DNA of 64,000 nt. Source: Panicum virgatum (Eukaryota; Streptophyta; Magnoliopsida; Poales; Poaceae). Every line of letters begins with the position of its first letter. Within the stretch, counting starts at the first letter, position 1. Both the position numbers and the translations under genes were made by a program. The stretch spans positions 15,861,714-15,925,713 of the forward strand of contig NC_053149.1 of assembly GCF_016808335.1 (NCBI RefSeq), written 5' to 3'. Below are positions 21,700 through 33,158 of the stretch, one piece after another. The notes below the pieces were generated by a model, which saw nothing but the letters and a program-made list of their open reading frames with translations, had not been told where the DNA came from and ran no database searches.

Positions 21700-22850
21700 A
21701 AGCTGGCCGCCGGCCGGCCCCGAGCTCCGCCGCCTTCCCGCCGGGTCCCAAGGGGCCGTCAAGCTCCGGGTCCACGCCACGTCGCAGGAGGTCGTCTACG
21801 TCCATCTCCGCCACAACGACCCGCTCGAACTCGGTGAAGTCCAGCATGGCCTGCCGACGAACCGCCGCGCTAGAGGTCTCCGGGAAGCCGGGGTCGATTC
21901 CCCCGAGGTGAACCCTAGTGCGCAGCCGGACGGAGGCCAATGCAGCGGCGGCGCCACGATGGATCCCCAGCCTCACCGACGAGCGGATGATCTTGGGGAG
22001 GGCATGGAGCTGATCCACCCGCATGGGCGCCTGCGGCTCCACCACACGGAAGACAGCGAGCACGCCGTCCTCCAGGGCCTCGCGCAGGTCCTCCACCTCT
22101 CCGAGGCGGTGCTGCAAGTCCGTCACCTCGCGGCGGACGGCCTCCAACTCCTCCTCCAGCACTGCAGGTAAAAAGTATGAGATGCAGAGAAAACAGAGGA
22201 CGGAAGGCACGATCAAGAACAAAACTCACCAAAGGCACGGGCCTGGGCGTCCGCGGCAGCATCCCTCGCCGCGCGCAACTCCTCCTCGGCAGTACCGCGA
22301 GCCACCTCGACCACCCACAGGCTATCCCGCAGATGCTCGATCTCGACCGAGGCGGCCGAGTAGCACCCACGTGCCAAATCGCACTCCCGCTGCAGCACTG
22401 GTATGTCCGGGTGGACTTCTGCAGGGTCGGACTTGGAGGATGCGGCGGACGGCGCGGGCAGGCCAGGCCGAACGGCAGCGGCAACCAACGGCGCCGCGAC
22501 GACTGGCACCGGGGGCGTGACGGAGGACGAAGCCGAGCCGGCGGCGGCGGCAGTGGACGCGCCAGCGCCGCCCCGCGTCGGAGGTCTGCCAGACGAAGAG
22601 GAGCCAGAAGCAGTGGGGCCGCCCGACGGCCCAACGCCGCCTTGCCCCGCGATCCATGCTCCGGGACCCGTCGACGGCACCCTTCCATCACACGGTAATT
22701 ATCAAAAAACATAACCAAGCAAAATGTGGGGACAGACGAACGAGAACGGCGTCGAAAAGTACTTTCCCCGGAAGAGCTCGCGGCACACCCGCGGCAGACC
22801 ACACGACGGAGCGACGGACTCCTCGTCATGAGGACGCTTGCCGTCAGCCA
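21700..22850 (-). pseudogene. RT2 antisense ORF region (coiled-coil part)
   Basis: A minus-strand ATG at about 22850 opens MADGKRPHDEESVAPS. Further on come an Ala/Pro/Gly-rich stretch (22430-22680), a coiled-coil stretch (22213-22430, with EIEHLRDSLW and EEELRAARDAAADAQ) and a second helical part (21700-22170, EEELEAVRREVTDLQHRLGE, ending RRGVDPELDGPLGPGG). The layout matches the latter half of the RT3 antisense gene. I do not find the conserved N-terminal domain seen in RT3, so it is shortened or divergent. GT/AG-like junctions at about 22170-22230 and 22680-22760 suggest introns. Confidence 0.55.
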
Positions 22851-25120
22851 TCGAAGAAGACGATGACGGCTACGAAGGCAGTTAGCACTCTTCCTCCTCC
22901 TCCTTTTTTCCCTTGCGCCTTTGCTCTCTCTCTCTGTTTTCCTCCGAGAATTGGAACGCAACAATGTCGACAAAGACGAGGCGACGGGAGGCAGGGGGTC
23001 AAATACACGAGCCGGAACAGACGGACCTCTCCGCGGCAACCGGCGTGACGCATCGGCTCCACGGGTGCGTATTCCACGGTTTCAATAAAATCCCAGTCGT
23101 CAATTCGTTTCAAATTGCAGGGAAGATGGCGAACCGTTTCCATGCCCCAAATGAATCGCAACCACACGATTCGATTTCAAGGTTCGAAGGCCAGTCCGCT
23201 AAGGGCTCCGCGCTGCCTTGACTCAAAGAACCAGGGAAGAAAAACCGAGACGAGCATCAAGCAGCCCGAGCCCGACCTGCCTTGGCTGCAGTCGGGTCGT
23301 CTCAAACTTTCTTGTCCGATCTGGCCTCTAGCGTTCCACGGAATCCCCTCCAGGGGGAGGCCAACTAGGCCCCCCAAGCTGGCTGACGGCTCGGGTATCT
23401 GACTGGGATGCGGGCCATAGAGCAGTGGAGTGCTCCCAATGGGGCTCTGTCGACCCGGCCATTCGGGGCAGGGTCATACTTCACTCGGATTGTCCTTAAA
23501 TGGGCATACCCGCTATCGAGCTCACCGAACCCGCCATTCTGGGCCATCTAGGTCAAGTGGCAGGGCTCACCTCCTCCGATCGCCACAGATCGCAGTGGAG
23601 TCATTCATCGTTGAGGCATGAAAATGAAAAAACAGTGCGGTAAACTAACAAATAAAAATGCCCCAGGGCAAATTTCATTCCATTAATCATCTCCTTAAAA
23701 CAATCAATTGAAATCCGTTACAACAAACGAAAACTTAGCTGTCCTCAACTCGGGGAAACAATGGATCAAATTCATTTACTCCTACCCAGGGAGCAACAAA
23801 AAGGGGCTAAGGCAATAGCTGCTACCTGGCAAGCTAGAGGACATGGCCAAAAAATGTCGCAAGACTTCTTGTAGCACCTCGCAAGCCTTCTCCTAGCATC
23901 AGCCGCGCCGAAAAGCCCCGGCAAAGGTAGAGGCAGACGACGCCGACGAGGGAGAGTTTAATGGAGCTGAGGCTAGCCCAAACTCTCCGCCGGCACCGCT
24001 TCTGGGTATCTTTCTCAGGCACTGGAAGACGGGCCATGATCTCCTTTCATTGGACACAGCGCCTTCCAGTCGCACCACACTAACCACTCGCCTCTGAAAG
24101 GAGGCGCGGAGACCCATCCTGGCTGCAAGACCACCCTGCCTGACGAGAGAGGAGCCCGTGACCGTCCCCCGCTGCCACGAAGCATAGCACCAAGCTGTGC
24201 CGCCTTCCAGCTGTAGCTGGAAGATGAGGCAGCGGATCCGCGGTTCCGTGTCGACGACGCGTGATGCGCCCACCCGAGATCTCGGGGGAGTGGCAACCAC
24301 AAGAAGGACGCAGAGGGGCGACCCCCGTGGCAGGGAAGGTCCAATCCACCACCAAGTCTCCAGACCGGCGCCGAAGGGAGTCCAAGGAGGCCACCAGAAG
24401 CCAGGAGCCCCCCTTGCCGATATGCAAGGGAGCGGGCAGGCCAGTGGCCTGACTTGCCTAACTCCAACAGCAAGCCCTCGAACTTCTCGGCGCCGGGCAG
24501 CGGTTGGCGGATTGACGAGTTCATGCCTAAGGAGGATCCCCCGCCGTTCGCAAGCATTCTTCTAGCACCAGAGACATAAGCCATGCCCACTCTCATCTGG
24601 AGGACGGGTGTGGGGTGTGAGGAAGAGAACTACCAAAGGGATTCCTATGATCCGTTTTACTTGTGTGGAACCATGTATCCACAACACCCATATTTATAGG
24701 CAAACATGGGCGCAAACGGCCCCAGCGTTCAGCGGGCCAGCCAAAACGGGGCACACCAAAGGCCCTCACCTAACCGAACCCCCTCTTGAATGCCGACGGG
24801 ACGGGGCCAGCTCGCCAAGCAACCGCCGCGCCACTCGGGACACGATCGCCACACGACCCACCAATGGGAGGCGGCCCCGAGTAGGGGGGAAAACGAGGCG
24901 ACCACGGCGCGGCAATGAGACGCGACGACCGGCCTCGGGATTCCACAGCACTAACGCTCCAACTAGCCATCAAGACAGGAGAGACCCCGCCACGCCATCA
25001 CTAGCGCACGCCGAAAGCAGAGAGCACGGGCAGGTGGATGGGACGCCCCGGTCAGGGGTCGTCAAGACCAAGTTCAGCGGCTCCGCGATTATTAAAATCA
25101 CAGAGCCACTCGGGGGCCTC
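22851..25120 (-). other. RT2 3' region of unassigned content, ending in the polypurine tract
   Basis: No recognised domain. A minus-strand open stretch at 24015-24596 (193 codons; includes GEWLVWCDWKALCPMKGDHG) and nearby open stretches are GC-rich, and I cannot assign a function. TTTC/CT-rich sequence lies at 22880-22930. The tract ACTCGGGGGCCTC at 25108-25120 abuts the LTR. Confidence 0.5.
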
Positions 25121-26152
25121 TGACGGGGGTATAAACCCGGGACCCCTGACGGGCCCGACTCGTGCAAAGGGAAGCCCAGCAGATTCACCGGGCTGAAAAC
25201 GGGACGGCCCACCAAGCCGCGTGGGGAGCTGCCTTCGCTCCTAAGCCAATGAACCTAGGAGCCCAACCTCCCGGGACACGTGGCGGCCCCCCGACCTAGC
25301 GCTCCGGGTCATAGCCATGCCGGATGACCTGGGACGTGCGCTCCAAGGACGCCGCTCCCCCTGACAGGCGTGTCGGCCAAGACAGGCCCCGTGCAGGCTC
25401 CGCGACACCAGCTCTCCTTATCTTGCAGCGCGGGCATAGGCTGCAGGACCCCATGACAAAGGGACAGCGCTGCCCGTGCGGGCCCCGCGACACTACAGGA
25501 GGGGGGCGTCGACGGACGTCGCCTCCCCCACCGTAATGATGGTTGCATCTGCGCACCACCTCATTATGCCAGCGAGCGTGACCGGACGTCCCCCGGCCTG
25601 ACCTCGGTAATGCACCCCTCACCGGGTGTGCCGTCCTGCTGGCAAGGGCTACGCAAGGGAGACGTGAGGTAGCCCTGCTGATAAGGGATGTAGGCCCAGA
25701 CGGACAAGACCAGAGGTGACCCCCAAACGACCCTCCGAGTGATCGGGCCGCCCCGACTGAGCCAGGATGGGACATCACTGGGACAACCCGTTGCCCAAGA
25801 AGATCGCTAGGATCAAGCCTGCCCACTCCCGACCGACTGAGTGGGCCCCGACGACTGACAAAAACGAAGGACACCCCGACGGTGCCAAGACACAGCGTTA
25901 GATATATGTAAATGTGGGCCCCACCTTGGACTATAAAAGGAAAAGCCCCCCACATAGGAAAGGGTTGGACTTCTAAAGGTTCGACACTGCTTGACCAACT
26001 TGTAAGCTCCCCTCTGAACTTTGAGCACCCGGGCTCGAGAGCAATGGAGCAAGAACACCACCCCCATATTGAACGTAGGGCACATTCGGTCTGAACCAGT
26101 CTAAATCCTCGAATCTTTGCGTGTTAGACCATATCCGATCAAGCGCACATCA
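25121..26152 (+). repeat. RT2 3' LTR (about 1.03 kb; right end approximate)
   Basis: It starts TGACGGGGGTATAAACCC directly after the polypurine tract. CTATAAAAGG at 25931-25940 is a good TATA box, giving a transcript start shortly downstream. The right end is placed at GCGCACATCA, whose last bases mirror the TGA start, but without the other LTR it is uncertain by tens of bases. No target duplication can be tested because the element start is outside the window. Confidence 0.6.
25931..25940 (+). promoter_or_regulatory. TATA box of RT2 LTR
   Basis: CTATAAAAGG, in a C/G-rich LTR, about 190 bases before the inferred LTR end. Confidence 0.6.
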
Positions 26153-27298
26153 AACAAGCAATCGAGTAGTTTAGTAGTCGCCCATTTCCCCGCAGCGACA
26201 GCTTTTGTGTTGCTGGGCTTGGCCTGCCGTGCGCGTCCTTCATTTCTACTTAACATTTCGCTTTCCAGCCTTTGGCCCAAGAAGGCAAGCCTGTTTTCTT
26301 TCTTTTTAAGCGGCCGACAGAACCATGCAGCCTGTTCCATGAGTGTTTCACTGTTTCTTGCCCCAGTTGCCCTCCTCGACTCTTGCGGTCACTCACTCCT
26401 GCAGTCGTAGTCGCCGGCCGTCTTTCCTTGGCTCCTGCGTCGCTCTTCACGTTCCTAGGTAAGCTACGGTTTTTCTCTCACCATGCTCGAGGGCTCCAGG
26501 CACTTCTTATTTTTTGAGTTTAGTAGTTTACATATCCCTTTCAACAACCTATTTGACTTCTAGCTTACATGGTTTTGTTTGCTTTTTGCCTCTGGATTTT
26601 AGATCAAGGACAATTTTGAGTCTTGCCTGGAAATGACAAATTTCAAGATTGCTCTGTATAACAAGATATATGGAAGCTGTGTTCTATATAGCCTACTCTT
26701 GGTCTGCAAATTCTAGACGCGGCAATAAGTTTGTCCGTATATGATATGGTTCTTAAGATTTGTGATGGTTGGTTAATTGCCGAGCAGAACATGCTCATAG
26801 CTAAATCAATAATATAATTTACTACGAGTTTGATGTCCAAATTACTTGCATTTTTCCGTTTAAATCTACGTGATGACTGGTTGCTAATTATTTCGATCTA
26901 TAAATGATCGGTGCTAAGCTTGAAAAAATAAGGTGCCCGTCCAGATGCATGCATTTTCCAAAAAGATTCAGCAAATTTCTGTTTTACGTGTCATGTGATA
27001 TACCAATCTTAACCATTTGCAAACACAAGATGCAAGTATTCCAGCAGGGATCAAGAGACCAATGACTCAAACTATGTTGCAAGTTCTGCAGGTCAACCAA
27101 CTCATTAGAGGAAGATAACCCACCATCGAAACAACAGGCAAAACAACTCACCAACGAAACAAGAAATATACAGCATATCGGGCACATTATTCTCCAGGCT
27201 GGGACGGGCGCGGCAAAGCGCGCCACATGTCCTAGTATTTATATCATGGCTGATAACCCTACTAATTAAACAAACTAAACAGTTCCTGATTGCATATA
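26153..27298. other. Intergenic region with no gene recognised
   Basis: It moves from GC-balanced (26153-26460) to AT-rich (26500-27290) sequence. AG|GTAAGC at about 26457-26462 and GGATTTTAG at about 26593-26601 look like a splice donor and acceptor, but no supporting reading frame links them. Nothing else is identifiable. Confidence 0.5.
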
Positions 27299-27554
27299 CT
27301 CCCTCCGTTCCAAATTATATGTCATTTCAAAAATCTTGGAGAGTCAAACCATCTTAAAGTTTGACCAAAATTATCGAGTGAATCACAAAGATTTATGATG
27401 TCAAATAGGTATACCATGAAAAACTAACAAAGAATCTAATGATACTTAATCGGTATCGTAAATGTTATTATCTTGTTGTATAAATTTGGTCAAACTTGAA
27501 ATTTTTTGACTCTCCAAGATTCTTAGAATGACTTATAATTTAGAACGGAGGGAG
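27299..27554. mobile_element. Stowaway-type MITE (256 bp) upstream of the PPR gene
   Basis: The ends are CTCCCTCCGTTC and its complement, with inverted similarity extending about 70 bp (CTTGGAGAGTCAAA on both arms). The left flank is TA; the right flank is TC, so one side of the TA duplication has changed. No coding capacity. Confidence 0.9.
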
Positions 27555-27931
27555 TCCAAATGAAAAAATATTATGCACGGATAATGATCGAATTAATCCT
27601 TTCCCATCTTGTCATCCACCTAAGGTTTGGGCAAGGACGCATTCCCGTGTACACTTGCACGTGTGCCCGCGGCTCCCGTTGCCCTGGCAGAAAATATCTA
27701 AAAACCCGCAGAGGAAGTTCTTCAAAAAAAAAAAAAAAACCCCGCAGAGGCCCGTGGCCTAGCGAAACCGCATCGCCGCCGCGCCTCCGCTCCGCGCGCC
27801 GCGCTAGGGTTTTAGAGCTCCTCCCCATTCGCCCTAAAAGCCAGCCGCCCTGCCAGGGTTTTAGCCGCCTCCTCCCTCCCTCCCCAATCCCCCTCGCCCG
27901 CCGCCGCCCTGAACCCTCCCGCAGCGACGCC
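27555..27931 (+). promoter_or_regulatory. Probable promoter and 5' UTR of the PPR gene
   Basis: The 377 bases between the MITE and the start codon become C/G-rich towards the gene (CCTCCCTCCCTCCCC near 27870). They include a 17-base A-run at about 27725-27741. I see no convincing TATA box close to the gene; TATA-less, C/T-rich starts are common for housekeeping plant genes. Confidence 0.45.
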
Positions 27932-30900
27932 ATGTGGGCCCTCCGCCGTGCCGGCAACCCCCTCAGGTAGGGATTTCTCCCCAGCCGCCCCTGATGCGCG
28001 TTGCATCCGTCGTTCTAGCGGCATGTTTGATCCGCGTAGCGCTCCTAGTTCGTGATGTTTTTTTTCCCGTGTCGCGGCGCCGAGCAGATCCATTCCTTTC
28101 CGTATCCTTGTCTTTTGCCTCCGCGTGCGGAAATGTGTGATCCCCCTGTTGTGCTTCGTTTGGATACTTGCTATTCCCCTCCAATTCATGCGAATTGGGA
28201 GGGGTTAACGGGAAAAAATAGTTCGTTTTCAATCCCAATTCATGCGTATTGCGAAGGGGTGGGTATATGATTCTAGTGTTCCATGTCTTAGAAACAGGGA
28301 CTATTCGCGATCGCTTGGAACAGGCGGGTATGATTATTGGGGGGATAAAGCTCACATCTTCTCCGATTTTCTCATTCCCAAGTACTGATTGTTGCCTTGT
28401 CAGTATTACTCGACGCTTTGTTTGGGCACATTGTTTCTGTGCCTGTCTAAGGGTACGCTATCCCATGTGAATGCGAGGATTTAAGGGTGATTTCTGCATC
28501 TGTCATGCTATACTCTAGTTTGTTTATATGCTATATGAGATTAGGCTATGGGGAGTGAGTATTCTTCAATTCCTTGTTCATGTTTGATGTTGAAACCGGT
28601 GTACATATTCAATTTGCATTTGAAGTCTCAGGATCATGTCTTCTAGTGTTCCATGTTGCACATGACAGGTTGTCTTAGAAGCCGGTGTGCCTATTCAATC
28701 TGCACTTGAAAGCCTCAGGGTCATGCCTTCTAGTGTTCCATATTGCACATACAGTTTATTCTCATATTTGGCTCTGCTAATTGTTTACTTCTCACATACA
28801 GTTATTCTGATATTTGGCTTTCCTAACTGTTTGATGCTGATTTAGGGTCTGTGCCCAACAAGTTGTGAGTGCCTGTGGTTGCGCGAGTCTTGAGGTGCTG
28901 CTAAATGCTGATGCAAAGGATGTAGAGGAGCATCATGAGGGTAATTGTCAGAAAGCTTGCTGCCATCGTAACCCAAAGTTGCCAGCCTTCCTGTTGTCAT
29001 TTTCGTCAAGCCATTTCGCATTGAGTAGGAGTTTCTCCTCTCAGGCAGGTGCAAATTCTGGCAACAAAGATGATGCTTTGGAGGATGGGTTTTCTGATCT
29101 GGAGGTTCCACCAGAAGCTGATACATCTGAAGATAGTTCTGATGAGGATGCCACTGATGAAGTTGGCTTGCCTGATGTGGATGCTGCTGCAAAACCTGAG
29201 GAGTACATGAAGAGGGACTCCAGCCTCCTTAAAGCTATGATTGAAACTCCGAGGCGTGAAGTCACTAAAGCACTTGAAAAATGGGCTAATGATGGCAATT
29301 CACTCGATAGGGGTGAACTCTTTTTCGTTCTTCTTAGCCTTCGGAGACGGAAGTGGTTCGACAAAGCCTTGCAGGTATTTTACTTACCGAGGAGATGGCT
29401 CTATATTAATTAGGTAGCAAACTTTCAATATGTTGGATAATATGCCAAGCGGATAATATGCTTTGCTCATTGACTTGCAATAGCTTCTTAAAGGAAAAAT
29501 ATTATTTACCACCCACATCTAATGCTGAAACCTATCTGCAGTCTCAATGGTCTTTACATATATATTTTTCTTCTGTACTTATTTCATAAGCATATAAAAG
29601 GAGACATGTAGAAGAGTGCAAAGATCGTTAAGACCTTTGGATGGGGTTGGAAAAAAAGTTGCCTTATGAAAGCATAGCATGGTAATCCCAGTTCATATGA
29701 ATTATGAATGATATGCAAACAACATTCTTGCTGCTGTATCTGTACAACAACAACAACAACAACAACAAGCCTTTTTTCCCAAGCAAGTTAGGGTAGGCTA
29801 GAGATGAAACCCGAAAGAAATAAGTTCAAGGTTCAGGCACATTGATAGCTAGTCTCCAAGCGCTCCTATCCAAAGCTATCTCTTTAGAAATATTCCAATC
29901 CTTAAGATCTCTCTTAACCGACTCATCCCACGTCAGTTTAGGTCTACCTCTACCCCTCTTTACATTATCGACCCGCTCAAGAACCCCATTACGCACCGGC
30001 GCCTCAGGAGGCCTTCGTTGGACATGTCCAAACCATCTCAGCCGATGCTGGGTAAGTTTCTCCTCAATTGGTGCCATCCTGACCCTATTCCGAATAACTT
30101 CGTTCCGGACTCTATCCCTCCTTGTGTGCCCGCAAAACCACCGCAACATCCGCATCTCTGCTACACTCAGTTGCTGGACATGTCGCCTTTTTGTAGGCCA
30201 ACATTCAGCACCGTATAACATCGCCGGACGAATTGTTGTCCTATAGAATTTGCCTTTTAGCTTTTGTGGCACCCTCTTGTCACAAAGGATGCCAGAAGCT
30301 TGCCGCCATTTCAACCAGCCAGCTGAAATTCTTTGCCTAACATCTTCATCAATGTCGCCATCCTTTTGTAGCACCGATCCTAAATACCGAAAAATATCCT
30401 TCTGGACCACCACTTGACTATCTAGACTAACGTCTCCCCCCTCATGCCTAGTCGCGCTGAAATCGCACATCATGTACTCGGTCTTGGTCCTACTAAGTCT
30501 GAACCCTTTCGACTCTAACGTGCGTTTCCACAGCTCTAACTTCCTATTAACCCCTGCCCTACTCTCGTCAACTAGCACCACATCATCAGCAAAGAGCATA
30601 CACCAAGGGATCTCACCTTGCTGCTGTATCTGTATATTTCTAAATAATATTTTTCAGCTTTAATTTTGTTTCTTGTAAAAGGCTATATGTTGTGTTCTGC
30701 TCAGCATAGCTTTGCTCATTTGATTCATTTTTTTTTTCTAACTATCATTTCCTTGAGTCTTTCTTGGCTACTTTTTTACGTTTATGAGTGAAGTATGTTT
30801 ATCCTATGTATGCAACTGATGATCTAGGTGCACATGCACATTTATAGTTGGCTTAAAAAGTAATGATAACAGCCTTCATGGTTAATGCATTTATTGCACT

Positions 30901-32346
30901 TTGCACCATCACTTTCCAAAATACATTTAGGAAGCCCAATTTGATTAATTACAATTGAAATGGTCACCCAATAAAACAGTCAACTATGCCCTACAGTATC
31001 CTGTGAAGAGATTACTGATGTTGTTTCGAGGTGATTGCTTACCTTTGTATTTGTGCTGTTTCACTTGTGAAATAATTTTCACCATTTTTCTGCAGCTCTT
31101 GGAATGGGTTGAACAATCCAAACTGTTTGAATTTGGAGAGCGTGATTACGCTTCACGCGTTGATTTGACGGCTAAGGTTTATGGTCTTTACAAAGCAGAA
31201 CAGTATATTGAAAAAATTCCTGCACCTCATAGGGGTGAGATAGTGTATAGAACACTTTTGGCCAATTGTGTTTATGAAGCAAATGTCAAGAAAGCAGAGC
31301 AAGTCTTCAATAAGATGAAGGATCTTGGATTGCCAATTACAGTATTTTCTTTCAACCAGCTTGTGCTGCTTTACAAAAGGGTGGACAAGAAGAAGATTGC
31401 TGATGTTCTCGCCATGATGGAGAAGGAGAATGTGAAACCATCTCTCTTTTCTTACAAGCTCCTTGTAGATGCCAAGGGATCAGCTAGGGATATAGAAGGT
31501 ATGGAAAAGGTTGTTGAACAAATGGAAACCGAAGGTATTGAGCCAGATCTTATGTTTCAAGCTACAATTGCAAGGCACTACATTTTTGATGGCCAGCGAG
31601 AGAAAGCAGAGGCGCTTTTGGAGTCAATGGAAGGTGATGATATCAACACAAATCGTGCTGCTTGCAAGATTCTGTTACCTTTATATGGTTTTCTGGGCAA
31701 GAGTCATGATGTGGAAAGGATTTGGAACGTCTGCAAGGATAATACTAGGCTAAATGAGTGTCTTTCTGCTATAGAGGCCTTTGGTAGGCTTGGTAATGTT
31801 GAAAAGGCAGAGGAAGTTTTTGAGGATATGTTTGTGAGATGGAAAACACTCTCTTCCAAATACTACAATGCTATGCTAAGGATGTATGCCAATCAGAATC
31901 TTCTTGACAAGGGCAAGGAGTTGTTAAAGCGGATGGATGAAAACCATGTCAAATTTGGAAACACAACTTTGGATTCGCTTGTGAAGCTATATGTCCAAGC
32001 AGGAGAAGTGGAGAAAGCTGAGTCCCTGGTGCACAAGTTATCTCTGAAGAATAGGATCAGACCTCAGTACACAACATACCTGATGCTACTCGATAGTTAC
32101 TCGAAGAAAGGAGACATCCACAACTCAGAGAGAGTGTTCAACAGGCTGCGGCAGATTGGCTACTCTGGGAGGATCAGGCAGTACCAGTTGCTGCTCCAGG
32201 CATATCTAAATGCAAAGGCCCCAGCTTATGGGTTCAAAGATAGGATGAAGGCTGACAACATTTTCCCCAACAATGTTGTGGCAACTTTGATTGCTGCTAC
32301 TGATCCATTCGTCAAGAAGAAATCAATATCTGACTTGCTTGATTAA
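27932..32346 (+). CDS. PPR596: P-class pentatricopeptide repeat protein, mitochondrial (At1g80270/PPR596-like)
   Basis: Three exons, 27932-27966, 28846-29374 and 31096-32346, join in frame to 604 aa (GT-AG introns, phases 2 and 0). Residues 1-12 (MWALRRAGNPLR) and the following Arg-bearing region look like a mitochondrial presequence. Residues of exon 2 form an acidic linker (DDALEDGFSDLEVPPEADTS) and a helical region (PRREVTKALEKWANDGNSLD). Exon 3 has about nine or ten tandem 35-residue helix-turn-helix repeats, for example starting at IVYRTLLANC, FSFNQLVLLY, YYNAMLRMYA and TTYLMLLDSY. No E, DYW or SMR domain is visible. PPR proteins bind single-stranded organelle RNA; the assignment to the At1g80270 group rests on remembered similarity. 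Intron 2 contains a LINE fragment (29745-30616). The gene looks intact. Confidence 0.93.
29727..29744. repeat. 18-bp target-site duplication of the LINE, left copy
   Basis: CTTGCTGCTGTATCTGTA occurs here and at 30617-30634, exactly flanking the LINE. This length fits target-primed reverse transcription. Confidence 0.95.
29745..30616 (-). mobile_element. 5'-truncated LINE (RTE-like) in intron 2 of the PPR gene
   Basis: 872 bp flanked by a perfect 18-bp duplication. On the minus strand a 257-codon open stretch (30599-29826) starts at the RT catalytic box MLFADDVVLVDE, so everything upstream of the palm is missing. It continues through RLSRTKTEYMMCDF and the C-terminal region (RRWFGHVQRRP-like LRWFGHVQRRPPEAPVRNG, then GRGRPKLTWDESVKRDLKDW). 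The 3' end is a (GTT)n run (29745-29768 as CAA on the plus strand). A short-repeat tail and this RT type suggest the RTE clade. The open frame has no stops, implying a fairly recent insertion; it is antisense to the host gene and removed by splicing. Confidence 0.9.
30635..31095 (+). other. Remainder of PPR intron 2
   Basis: AT-rich intron sequence ending in the T-rich acceptor CACCATTTTTCTGCAG (31080-31095). No further feature seen. Confidence 0.7.
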
Positions 32347-32764
32347 GCTCGGGGCTAGTGTGAGATCCATCATGTCACCGTGCAATGCATGTGCTGCTTT
32401 TGGCATTCTGCTAAAGTACATGGTGTGATAATAACGTCTTAGTCTTGTAATGAACTACTAGTGTTTGATTGCATTCGGAATCTCCCGTGCTTTACTGAAA
32501 CTTTTGAATCATAAATTGGATTCACTGCCTTGGAATCCTTCCTGTGTGGTGAGTTAACCCTTCATATTATTTTTGCCCTTTTTGTTGATCCACTAGCAAC
32601 CAAGATGAGCCTGTGCACATCATTTGCTTGTCAAAATTCCAAATTCGTCCTGCTTAAGCTGAGGTTAGCCGGCGGCTTCTGTAACCTTGAGCCGATTTGT
32701 AACGTGATAATGCAGTCTCGTGCACAGTTACTTTGACACTGCTCGTTTACCTGAATCCAATGTA
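32347..32764 (+). other. 3' UTR and downstream sequence of the PPR gene
   Basis: Unremarkable AT-leaning sequence after the TAA stop. AATAAC/ATAAAT-like signals near 32430 and 32510 could serve polyadenylation; no single site stands out. Confidence 0.5.
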
Positions 32765-32915
32765 CTCCCTCTGTTTCAAATTGTAGGTTGTTTTGATGAA
32801 TCTAGATACATAATTTTTGTTAGTTATGTATGTAGATATAATGTTTGTCTAGATGCATAGCAAAAACTATGTATCTAGATTTGTCAAAACGACCTACAAT
32901 TATAAATGGAGGGAG
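32765..32915. mobile_element. Stowaway-type MITE (151 bp) between the convergent PPR and eIF6 genes
   Basis: The ends are CTCCCTCTG and CGGAGGGAG-type (ATGGAGGGAG), with TA on both sides (32763-32764 and 32916-32917). The arms pair over most of their length (AATTGTAGGT..GTTTTGA and AATCTAGATACATA on both strands). It lies downstream of both genes. Confidence 0.92.
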
Positions 32916-32917
32916 TA

Positions 32918-33158
32918 GAGTCTATTTGAATCTCCAAGGTATGGCAGTGGCAGTGCTACTGTGAAGTGTGACAACCAAGAGAATGCTAACATGGCAATGA
33001 GGCAGGAAACATTTATAATCTTGATAGGGTTGTCATGGTACAGATACTAGTATGTAGGATACAGCAGCAATGTTAATGCTGGTAATTTGGCTAACACGGT
33101 AGCAAAATCTTTACTGAACCTACTGCCTTTACCTTTGGCAAGTTCTCAAGGCCCTAAC
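32918..33158 (-). other. Probable 3' UTR/downstream region of eIF6
   Basis: 241 bases between the MITE and the eIF6 stop codon, with no other feature seen. Confidence 0.5.

Larger units (their letters stand above)
6707..26152 (+). mobile_element. RT2: older Tat-lineage gypsy element, 3' part, interrupted by RT1 and RT3
   Basis: Plus-strand RT, RNase H and second RNase H occupy 6712-8868. Integrase remnants, a repeat-bearing 3' region, an antisense reading region and a 3' LTR occupy 20252-26152. The two parts abut exactly at the RT3 insertion, with GCACC at 8864-8868 and again at 20252-20256. The start of RT2 lies left of the window beyond RT1. It belongs to the same lineage as RT1/RT3 but to a different family: it is GC-richer, its pol differs, and its LTR is about 1 kb. 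Integrase core deletion, frameshifts and stops show it is dead and the oldest layer here. Confidence 0.85.

Noticed and set aside
21915..23039. A 374-codon minus-strand open frame across the RT2 antisense region
   Set aside because: Very GC-rich and Arg/Pro/Ser-dominated; it lies in a different frame from the coiled-coil protein and has no recognisable domain. Composition keeps it open.
26440..26610. Possible non-coding first exon and intron (GTAAGC donor, TTTTAG acceptor)
   Set aside because: No linked reading frame, promoter or second exon could be supported from sequence alone.
30955..31095. In-frame open sequence extending upstream of PPR exon 3
   Set aside because: It is intron; TTTTTCTGCAG at 31085-31095 is a good acceptor, and joining exon 2 at 29374 gives the expected protein.
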